A stretch of 53,495 nucleotides of DNA from a bacterium (GTDB lineage: Bacteria > Cyanobacteriota > Vampirovibrionia > Gastranaerophilales > Gastranaerophilaceae), in NCBI GenBank assembly GCA_017652265.1, contig JAGCBH010000013.1, forward strand, positions 1 to 53,495, given 5' to 3'. Positions within the stretch are counted from its first letter, which is position 1, and every line of letters begins with the position of its first letter. A model generated the notes under the pieces. That model ran no database searches. It saw only the letters and a program-made list of their open reading frames with translations, and had not been told where the DNA came from. Positions 35,640-47,900 of this stretch are shown here, piece by piece. Both the position numbers and the translations under genes were made by a program.

Positions 35640-35964
35640 TAAATATCTGTTTATTAAGAAAAGTAAACATAATTTTCTAAAAAATATAATTTTGCAAAAG
35701 CATGGAAACTCCCATGAATCATGTACTTAGAACACCTGTTATTTTTTTATAAAAATTTTAACGGTAAAATTTAGCCTTTTTATGTGATTTATTTGAACAA
35801 AAAGCATTTTTAAGTTACAATAAAATTACCGTTGAAGAGTAATTAAAAAGTGTGAAAAAAAATTTGCAAAATACAGGTTTTATTTCACACACTTTGTTTG
35901 CTTTATAAAAAACTAACAAGATTTAAAGTTGCTTTTCACCGAGCCCATAGCCAAAATTATTACC
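35640..35964 (+). promoter_or_regulatory. Long structured leader region of the autotransporter gene
   Basis: 325 bases without a gene. They hold a good sigma70-type promoter, TTGAAC (35793-35798), 17 bases, TACAAT (35816-35821), predicting a 5' leader of about 137 bases. In that leader GTGTGAAA (35850-35857) pairs with TTTCACAC (35883-35890). Upstream are a CATGG/CCATG hairpin (35701-35716) and inverted AACGGTAA/TTACCGTT arms (35760-35767, 35826-35833). No Shine-Dalgarno precedes the ATG. Confidence 0.6.
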
Positions 35965-38900
35965 ATGGAAAATAAAAAAAGAAGAAATTTATATAAAAGA
36001 TTAATGTTTGCGTCAATTGTGTCAGTTGCATTTATGACACAAAATACGGGCACTTTAGCAACGGTATATGACCCGCCGACTCTTGATAATATGGAACTTC
36101 CAAGTATGCCGAAAGGTAGCGGATATACACTTACCGTACCGACAGCAGAAGAACTGGAAGCAGGAACTGATATTATCAACATTCCTACTTACAGTGAATT
36201 GACAAAAGTTTTAACAGATCATTTTTATAAATACGATGATAATAAAACAGGTATTGAATATATAACTACTGATAGCCGTACCGAAATTAAAGATACCTCA
36301 AATCTTGATTACACGGGATATTACAAAGATTGCACATGGTTTGACCCTGATAAGAATAAAGGCGGAGGTGCTGCATTTCGCGTCACCGGTAATGCAAAAA
36401 TTCACGACATAATAGGGGATTTTCTGTATAACACTTCCGGCCACCAGTACGGCGGTGGCGCAATGTCTATTGCAAACGGCACAGTAAATTCAATAATCGG
36501 CGATTTTATCGGTAACAATGCCTTAGTTGAAAATGGCGGAGCCATAAATTTTGGCGGCAATAAAAATACCATAAAGCTAATTCAGGGAAGCTTTATAAAT
36601 AACAATGCCGCTAAATCCGGTGGCGCTATGTACATCAAAACTATTAATTTAACGACAATGGATGCCAATTTCATAGGAAATACGGCTGAAAGCGGAGGTG
36701 CACTGCTTTTTTTAGCAGGCACAACAACAAATATAAACGGTAATTTTATAAACAACAGCGCATCTGGAAATTCGGAAACCGGGAATTCCGCTAAAGTATT
36801 AGGTGATGGCGGCGCAATATACAACAGTGCAGGTGCTAAAATTTCCAACATTAATGCCAATTTTGCGGGGAATACCGCAGGCCACGGCAACAGTGTCAAC
36901 GGAGGTTCTGGAGGTGCGATATATAATGAAGTTAAAAATGGCACAAAGATAGCAACTATTACAAATATTACCGGAGATTTCGTATCTAACAGCGCTTACA
37001 CAAAAGGCGGTGCAATTTATAATGCGGGAACAATAGAAACGATAGGCGCTACAAGAGATTCTTATTTCAAGGGTAATTATACAGAAGATTTATCCGCTTC
37101 CGGTGGTGCAATTTATAATGCAGGTACTATTGATACAATTAATGCCGATTTTGTAAGTAACTACACAAATGTTTCAGAGGGCAGCACTTCATACGGCGGT
37201 GCTATTTTTAATACCAGTTCAGGTGCTTCAATTGGTGAAATCAACGGTAATTTCAACACTAACTATTCAATGTCCGGCGGTGCTATTGCCAATGCAAATG
37301 AGGCAGTAATAACAACAATCAACGGTAATTTTAATGATAACCACGCAAAAGATTATGGTGGTGCAATACATAACAGAGCCACTATTACAACCATAAATGG
37401 TCTATTTGAAAATAATTATGTAGACAGTACAAGCGGTACAGGCGGTGCTATACAAAATGCAACATCCGCTACTATAGGAACTATTGCTGCTGACTTTAAC
37501 GGCAATTATACAACAGGTTCAGGCACTAATAACGCCTATGGCGGAGCAATAAATAATTTTGGTTCAATTACCACAATAACCGGCAATTTTGAAGAAAATC
37601 ACGCAAATGTCGGCGGCGCCATTGCTAACACAAGTTCCGGAGTAATAACAAATTTATCCGGTACCTTCACCGGAAACTATACAACAAATTCCGGTATGGG
37701 AAACGGCTATGGCGGAGCGATTTATAATACCCAAACAATAAACAGCATCACTGCTGATTTTATCGAAAACTACGCTTTAAACAGAGGTGGCGCAATAGGT
37801 AACCAAGGCGGTACAATAAACGGTCTTGTCGGTAATTTTATAGGGAATCACAGTGCCAATGAAGGTGGTGCAGTAGATAACAGTGGTACTGGTGCCATAA
37901 TCAGCGGTATAACCGGCAACTATTTTGGTAATTACAGCACTACCGATAAAAGTGGTGGTGCGTTTAACAATAGCGGGACATTAAAATTTGTTTCTACCGC
38001 AACACGAGGAGTAAATTTTACCGGCAACTATACGAAAAAAGGCAGCAATCCTGCGGTATCAAATGCGATTTACACAAACAGCACAAACGGAAAAGTGTAT
38101 TTTGACGCAAATCCGCTAAACAACATTGTTGTAAACGATATCTTACTTGGAACAAAATCCGGTACAAATTACAGTAAAATGTATATAAATTCTGACGGTG
38201 GAACGGGTACCGTTGAAATTAATAATTCTGTAACAAATTACAATACTTATTTGCAAGGCGGTACATTAAAACTGGGTTCACATACATATACTTCAACGGA
38301 ATCAGCAGTTTTGGCAGGACAGACCGGAGTAGGTTCCTTAACCAATTTAATAACATCCGGAAGCAGTACAATTTCTACCATCAATGATGCAATTGCATCA
38401 GCGTCTGTTGGTGCATTGACATTGAACAATAATACAAAGTGGACTTTTGATGTGGATTTATCCGATTTAACGGCAGATTCACTCACAACAACTTCATTAA
38501 CGGCAAACAGCAACAGTATCATTATTGATGCAATTAATTTTCTTGCAGATGCTTCCACAGATACTACTCTTGTTACCCTCACTACAAATACGGCTTATAC
38601 AGATATATTAGCACTTTCTAATGACATTGCAGACAACGGAATTGAAGGTATTAATTATTATTACAATGTAAAATATTCTAATTTTGGTCATTGGTCAGAT
38701 GGTTCAGAATCAGGCTTAGATTCTGATAAAGGTATCCTGCAGTTTGACAGAGTAATGAATACATTAGCATTCCAGGTAAGAAGTGATATTGAACCTGATA
38801 AAACATATAGTCTTTCAGGTACAGAAGAAGTTGAAACGGACTTAGGGCCTTTACATGGAACTTCGTTGGTTGTTAGTGGGAACAATGAAATAATTGATGG

Positions 38901-41900
38901 TCAAGGTTGGGCTGGTGTTACTCTTGGCAATACTACGCAAAGTATGGATATATCGGATGTTTCATCTTTCAAAAATTTTGGTACCGTTGCAATTACAAAC
39001 AAAGCTCTTGGAACATTAACCCTGTCAAATGTGACATTTGAAGATAATACAACTGCCGATATTGATAACAGCGGAACATTAAATTTAAGCGGCACAAACC
39101 ATTTTGAAAAAATTATAGATACAGACACTTCAGGTTCTTTAAGTATAACATCAGGCACAACCACAGTCGGAACTTTGGAACAAAATATCTTGAGCATAAG
39201 TTTTGATGCCACTCTTAAAAATAACGGCACTTCCGTAATCGGAGGCGGCACAAATGAAGGCACTATAAACGGCAACGGAACTCTATCAAATACGGGAACA
39301 TTTACTAACAGCGGTACTATACATCAAAGCACCGTATTCAACAGCGGAACATTTACCAACGGCGGTTCCGGTATAACGGGAAATGTAACAAACTCAGGCG
39401 GTACCTTTACAAACAACGCTCAAATCAATGGTACTTTAACAGTTACAGGCGGCAGTTTTATAAACAATGCCAACATAACGGGAACAGTAACTAATGCCGG
39501 AACTCTTACAACTTCAACGGCTAATTTAGGTTCAACTATCAGTAACACAGGAACTCTCAATTTAACGGGTACACTGGCACAAAATGTTTTGGGTAACGGA
39601 ACAACCAATGTTAACAGCACATTAACCATGAATAACGGAGCCGCAATCACAGGAACGTTGAATTTAAACAGCGGAACTGTTACCGTTTCAAACGGAACAA
39701 TAACTCAGCACAATTTAGGAGCACTAACGGGAACCGGTAATCTTAGTATAGATCTCAACGCTGTTGCCGGAATGGCAGATAGTTTTGTTGTTGCAGGAGA
39801 CGCCGCAAGTGCCGGCACTGCAATTATTTCAGCAATAAATTTACTGGGTGATGAAACAGTTATTGCAAATCTTCCGGATTTCTCAATACAAATTCTGCAT
39901 GGTGGTAATTCAAATATTGATGTTACGGATGCTTTAAAGACAGCATATTACAAATCAACGAGTGAAAATAGAAATGAGCCCCTTGAAACTGATGTTGAAT
40001 GGGATGACGTTTTTCACTTACAAGAAAGAACAAACACAAGAACATTATCAAGAGCCCAATCCGTTGTTGACGGAATTTATGACACACTTAAACTTGAAAC
40101 GGTACCTTCCGAGTGGCATAATACCGCAACGGTCATAGGTGATACGCTTGACCTTATAAACAGTTATGATGTTGCCATCGATAAAAACTTCTCATTTGGA
40201 AGTGCGTCAAATGTTTATACCTTAGGCGAAGCATATGCTCTGGCTACAGGATTAAGTGAAACAAAAGGTACCTTGCGTATCAACGGTATTATATCAGGTG
40301 ATAATCGTTCCACGATTAACATGAATAACCTCAAAGGCTTCACTTTGGGTGATAATACAACACTGCTTGCAATAGATAAGGTAAAAATCACAGGTGCTAA
40401 TACAACCGATGATGGTGCCGCTATAAACGCAATATCTACTACAAAAACGACAAAGGCCGAAATAGCTAACAGCGTAATGCAAAGTAACCAAGCGGCAACA
40501 GGCAGAGGCGGTGCAATTTATAATGCACTATCCGGAGATTCAACTATTCCGATAGTCGGAATGGCAATTTCTAATTCTTCATTTATCTCAAACAGTGCCG
40601 CAAACGGCGGTGCGATTTACAATGCCGGAACTATGGATATTTCAGGAACAGCCGCATTCAGTTCTAATTCTGCAACAACGCACGGCGGCGCAATTTATAA
40701 CAGCGGAACTTTGACAATTGCAAACGGCGCATCATTTACCTCAAACTCTGCAACGGAAGGTTCCGCTATATACAACCTTGGAACGCTTTCAATTACGAAT
40801 CCGACATTTACGGGAAACACCGGCAATTCTTACATCTACAATGGTGCTGATAGCGAATTATCCATTATTGCAACGACAAACCTCAATTTAAATAATGGCA
40901 CATCCGCAATAATAGATAATAGAAACGTTCTGAATCTTACCGGAAGCGGAACTTCGGTAATGACAATATCAGATGAAATTAAGAATAACATTTCCGCAAA
41001 AGGTACTATTAATTCATCAGGAAAAATTAAAATTAATAATACCGTTACTAACCAATCTGTCAATGTAACATCTGGCACTTTGACTCTTGGTGTTGAAGAC
41101 GGTGCAGTATCGGATATTTTGAAAAATACCGATTTAATAATAAAAAATGATTCTACAGTAAAAGTTTATAATAAGAATATTTCGAGCGGAACAATTACCT
41201 TTAATTCCGAAGACGATACATTATCCGTTTCCGACAGTTCCGATACTTCAATATCCGCTGTATTAACAGGAAGCGGTAAATTGGAAAAATTAGGTTCAGG
41301 AACAAAATTATCAATAACCGGCGATAATGATAACAGCGGTTTCACGGGACAAATACGTATTGACGGCGGAACAGTAGCTTTCAATACGACAAATGATAAA
41401 TTTATATCAAAGAATGCCAAAATAAATATACTTGGCGGATCCGCATTTGAATATACTTCACAGGATACGACTTTAACTTTCCAAGACAGTTCTTTTGCCG
41501 ATGTCAGATTTTTGGGTGCAAACGGTAACGTAACAATAATCGGCGAAGGAGCCGGTGTCAGCGTATACACACTTAATTCCGACTGGATAACATTAAACGC
41601 AAATACAAATAATCTTTACTTCAAAAATTCAGATTATATTCTGAATACAACGTTTGCAAAAACTTCTGGCTCTGCAGATAATATAACATTTGACAACTCA
41701 TCAGTTAAATTAGGTGAAAATATTCCGTCAACCGCAAGCGTAATATACCCGGATACCGGAGCTAAAGATTATGATTTAGGCTCAAATAATTATATATTTA
41801 AGGATTCCTCACTGGATCTTTCCAACAAAGTTGCCGGTGACAACTATACCTTCAGCAATCTTGTATTCAATGGTGAGAACAATAAAATTACTCTTGATGT

Positions 41901-44900
41901 GAATTTATACCTTGATGAAAGTATATCAAAAATGCCGTATGCAGATACCATAACATCTGACGGTGGCAGCGGTATCGTTAAAATCACAAAACTGTTTGTA
42001 ACGGATGATAACGGTAAATTTACGTCAACTGTTCCTCCTGATAAGGGTGTAATAAGAATATTCAAAGGTGATAACGGACTCAAGGTTGCAGCTGCTGATG
42101 ATCTGCAAATTTTAAGCTGGGCAACAAATGTTTATAAATATGGGGTTACATCAGCAACAACAGAACATCCTCAAGACAGTATAAGAATTTCACCTCGCGG
42201 CATTTCAAGTACTGATACTTTGAGAGATTTGAACATGTACAATGCTCCTACGGGCGGTCTAAGAGGTTTCAGTTTCATCGCTACTAACGGTTTGCAGGAA
42301 AATAACAAATATCACATTTACAGAGATTTAGATACAACCTCAGCCGGAGATTTTTCAATAGTCGGTACAATGACTGAAGAAACACCTGGTATAAAAGAAA
42401 AAAGTGTATTGGATGGTACATTAACCGCATTGATAATTTTGGATAGAGAAAATGACGGTATTTTAGTTGATGACGGCGGAGTTTGGAAATATAATGGTAT
42501 AGAAATTAACGACAGCGCAAATACATTGCATCATTATGATGATATCCCAACAATTGAGGGAGAATTGCCAGGATACATAATTGATGTTGCGGGATTGACA
42601 CCTGAAGGCCAGACACGCGGTTCAATGTTTGAACTTACCAATGCAACCAGCCTTGAAATTACAGATGTTACAATACAAAACGCAATGCGTTACTCATCAG
42701 ATACCATAAAAGACGGCTCCGTAATTTATGCTAATAATGCAAATGCAACAGTAGTATTAGATAATGTAGATTTCGTAAATAACGAAGTAGAAGGCGGTAA
42801 CGGCGGTGCGGTAGCAAACATCCTGAGCCAAAGTTTTGCCATGATGGATTATTTAATGACAGGCAACAAAGCATCGGGCAACGGCGGTGCATTTTATAAT
42901 ACATCAACAGGTCAAACTGTTCTTACTAATATTCTGGCATATTCAAATACCTCAACCGGCGGTAATGGCGGTGCTATTTATACAAGTGCCAATATGAGAA
43001 TTGCCGATTCTAATTTTGGTGTTGATAAAACCGGTGCGGCAGCCCTGAATATGGCAAGCGGTAATCCAAACGATATTTATATTAATACCGGTGCAACTTT
43101 AACCTTTGACACATCAGCAAAAGATACAAGCATTATCAACAGCGGTATTGCCGGTGCGGGTACATTCAATAAAGTAGGCGGTAAAACTCTTATTTTAAGC
43201 GGTACTAACAATAATTTCACCGGGACATTCACGGCAATTAACGGTACGGTTCAATACAATGCCGATGACGTTAATGATACATTTGTCGGCGGTAGCGTAA
43301 AAGTTGCAGAAAATTCAATTTTAAAAATGAATATCAGCGCCATAGATGGTATGGCCGATCAATACATAAATAATTTAAGCGGTTATACCGATAGTGAAAG
43401 TATAACTTCCCACGGTTCCATTATAAAAATCGGTGACGGTAACTTAAATATTGGCGGTAACAATTCAGATTTTGAAGGTACAATGACCGTAAAAGCCGGT
43501 TCTCTTATCTATCAGGCTGATGAAAACTCTGACAGATACATAAAAGGACTTACAATTATCGGAGATACAGATAACGCTAACGCTCTTGCAAACTTAACTT
43601 TGAATATAGGAAACGTAACCGGACAGACAATAAGCGGTATCACCTCTGTTGCAACAAGTGCAAGCGAAAAACAAACACTTACAAAAACAGGAGCAGGAAA
43701 CATTACTCTTAACGGTGATAATTCAAGTTTCTGGGGCAAAACAACAATTAATGCAGGTACTTTAACATATTCGCCTGAAAACATAACAGACAAATACTTC
43801 AGCGGAAATACTTTAATCAACGAAAACGGGACTCTGAAAACAACTGTCGCAAAAACAAACGCAGAAGATGATGAATTAACAGGTCAAACAATAGGAAATA
43901 TTTCAGGTACAGGAAGTTTCACTGTAGCAAATGAATATACCAATGCAGCAACACAAGGAAAAATCACTCTTGTCGGAGCGAACAGCGGATTTACGGGCAC
44001 AACATCTATCCAAAGCGGTATTCTTGCATACACAAACAATAACGGAACTTTTGTAGGTGGACCTGTTGATATTAGCGCTAATGGTACACTGGAATACAAT
44101 ACCGCCGTAAATCAATCTATAGCAAACGTAATAAAAGGCACCGGCAAATTCAATAAACTTGGCGCTCAAACATTAACTTTAACGGGTAATCTGGGCGAAT
44201 TCGGCGGTGTTGTTGATATTGATGCAGGCACTCTTGCATACAATACTTCAAATAACAATACTTTCTTCGGCACAGGTACAACTTTTGAACTTGCAAATAA
44301 TACAAATCTGAATATAACAACCGGAGAAGATAAATCCGTTAATCTTCAAAATGTTTCCGGTACTTCATCCTCTACGATAAACAAATACGGTGTGGGTACG
44401 ATTGCTCTTGCAGGAGATAATTCATCTTTTGCGGGTACATTAAATATTGATAATGGCAAAGTAACATTCAACAACAACGGTACAAATAAATATATTGACG
44501 GCTCAACAACAATAGGGGTAAACGGCACTCTTGATTACACGGCAAATATAATAAGTGAACTTACAAAAGTATCAGGTACGGGAAATGTAAATAAATTAGG
44601 TGCCCAAAACTTAACCTTCAATGAGGAGGATAACGCATCATTTACCGGTACTGTAAATTCAAAAGCCGGAAATTTGGTTGTACAGGGCAATAAAACAGAT
44701 GGATTTGGTTTCTCAACTGTTATTAACGGCGGAAACTTGTCTTATACCGCTAAAAATTCCGCAGCAAATATAACAATCGGCGGAACAACCGCACCTAACG
44801 TAAGTTTTGCAGGAACAGGCAACGCAACATTCTCAGGGCACGGAACAAATGTTACGACATACGTTCTTGGCGCCATAACAGGAATTACCGATTCAAATAC

Positions 44901-47900
44901 AGTTACAATAGACTCTTCAACAATACAATTTAGTGCAACCAATTACAGCGCAGGTCAATACGAATTTAATAATTCGCATATTGATATGGATGATAACGCA
45001 TATTCAAATATTTATCTGAAAAATCTTGATTTAACAGGTACAAATACAATTGCGCTGGATGTAAATTTGGGTACGATGCCAAATTCACCGGTATCTGACA
45101 CAATACAAATCGACAACGGTACGGGAAATCTCAGTATCGTATTGTCAGAACTGAACGTCCACAATGCTACAACAAATAACCTTGATAACGGTCTTAATCC
45201 TACTTACAGCTTCAACGTAATAACGGGAGACAGCGATGTTGTACTTTCATCTGATTCGGCTACAAAATGGTCAACAAATGTTTATGAATATGACGTTACT
45301 CTAACAGGTGACAGTAAAGGTATTTTATTAACCCAAAACAAAGCAGCAACAAACAATTCATTGAAAAACATCAACCTGTACAACGGCACAAGAGGCTTCT
45401 CTTTAACCGATAATGACAATGTTCCTTATGAAATAGGTTCAAGCCTTGGGACAACCGCAGCCGGAATGATTACAATAAAAGGTAATAATAAAACTATTTC
45501 CGGTAACGATTCTTATTCAATGTTTGATGTTGAAAACAACACCACTTTAAAAATTGAAAATGCAACAATAGTTTATGCAAACGGAACAGAGGGTTCTGTC
45601 ATAAAATCAAACAACACAAATGCAAAAGTTCAGCTTGACAATGTTAATTTCAACGGCAATAATTCTTCAGGCAACGGTGGCGCCATAAGTAATCTTCTGT
45701 CAAGTCAATTCGTTATAGATGGCAGTACAATGTATGATAACCATTCAAACGGCTTGGGCGGTGCTATCTATACGGCAGCCGATATGTCCATTAAAAACTC
45801 TGATTTCGGTGTGGCAGCGCACAATACGGATTCAAACGGCCTGAACGATATCTATATAGCAGGAGCTACAGTAACTCTTGACTACACCGACAGCGCTCAT
45901 ACCATAAAGAGCGGTATTGCAGGAGACGGAACAATTGCAAAAACAGGAGATCAAGATCTTAATTTATCCGGCAAAAATGATAACTTTACAGGTATATTTG
46001 ATGTTCAGGCTGGTAACGTTAACTACACCCAAAATTCAAGCCAAGATACCTACGTAAGCGGTGAAACAAAAATCGCTGCGGGCAGCACAGTTACGATTAC
46101 AAATAACAAATCAGATTTAACAACCGGCAATTTCTCAGGCGCAGGTGATCTGGTTAAAGACGGTTCTAAAGATATGAATTTTAGCGGAGATAATTCAGGA
46201 TTCACAGGAACTTTTGATGTTCAAAGCGGAAATGTTAACTTTACACAAAATACTGATTCCGACAAATACATAAGCGGAAATACCCAAATTGCAAGCGGCA
46301 GTACAGTTACAATAACAAATGATTTATCTGATATTGATGCGGGCGACTTCTCAGGTGCCGGAGTAATTGCCAAAGCCGGTGCAAAAGATATGAATTTAAT
46401 CGGTGATAACTTAGCATTAACAGGAACTTTTGATATTCAAAGCGGAAATGTTAACTTTACTCAAAATGATGCTTCCGACAAATACATAAGCGGAAATACC
46501 AAAATCGCAGACGGCAGCACTTTAAAAATCATTAACGATTTATCAAATGTTGATATAGGTAATTTCTCAGGTGCAGGTAATGTTATCAAAGACGGCGCAA
46601 ACGACCTTAATTTAATCGGTGATAACTCCGCATTGACAGGAACTTTTGATATTCAAAACGGTAATGTTAACTTTACCCAAATTGATGCTTCTGATAAATA
46701 TGTAGGCGGAAATACTATAATTGGCGCAAACAGCACTGTCACGCTGACAAACGATTTCTCTGATATTGATGCTGGCAATTTCTCAGGTTCGGGTAATCTG
46801 GTTAAAGACGGCTCAGAAAATATGAATCTTGTCGGTGATAATTCAAATATGAACGGAACATTTACGATTAACAACGGCTCCGTCAACTATGATGCAGACA
46901 GCGGCGCAACATACTTCAGCGGTAAAACAATAATAAATACAAACGGTCTGTTATCAGTCAATAATAATTCAGATACTTCAATATCAACAATTTCAGGAGA
47001 CGGTAAAGTTTCCAAGAACGGAGACGGTATATTAACTCTCAACGGTAATAACTCCGAATTTATTGGAGATATGGATATTAACGGCGGCACATTAGCGTTT
47101 GGCGCAGGTGCGGTTGCAGGAAATATAAATAACGCAGTATTTGCAAACGATACTGTTTTAAGCTTGCAAAATACAACAGTTGTACAAAGAGCAGACGGCT
47201 CATTTACCACAAATCCAAGCCCTGCAAGCATTGAAACATTGCACTTCAATAATTTAACATTAAACGGCAGAGTCGGATTAAAACTTGATGTTGATTTGAA
47301 AAATTCGGTTTCCGATAAAGTTTCCGCAGATACTGTAAGCGGCAGCGGCGCATTTATAATCGGCGAAAACAGCCTGAATGTTATTGCAGATGCACTCTTA
47401 GCTAATACAAATATAAGAATTACAGAAGGCGCTTTGGCAACAGGAAACCGCATAAGACTTGCAAATTCCGAAATGACCGTTATGGGCCCTATTCAAAAAT
47501 ATAATGTAAATTACTCTAACGGAATGTTAGGTTTCACAAGACGAGATAATCCGTCTGATTTCAACCCTGCAGTAATGGCATCCCCAGTTGCGACACAAAT
47601 CGGCGGATACTTAACACAAACCCAAACCCTTCATGACGGCTTCTTCCACCTTGAAAGATATATGAAATACTCAGCAAAACAAAGACGGGCTGCCGAAATG
47701 AAAAATTACTACGCTATCAATACAATTTCGGGAACAGAACAGCCTGAACTTCCTGAATTATCAAATACAATGTGGGTAAAACCTTATACAACATTTGAAA
47801 GGGTTAATTTAAGAGGCGGAACGGGAGTTTCAAACGTTTCTTACGGTGCTTTATACGGCGGTGATTCTGATATGCATGATTTCGGTCACGGCTTTAAGGG

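Noticed and set aside
46887-47453. Long open frames antisense to the autotransporter (e.g. 188 codons here, 199 codons at 48423-49022)
   Set aside because: They are low-complexity mirror images of Asn/Thr/Lys-rich coding sequence; the second also runs through the tRNA. No start signals.
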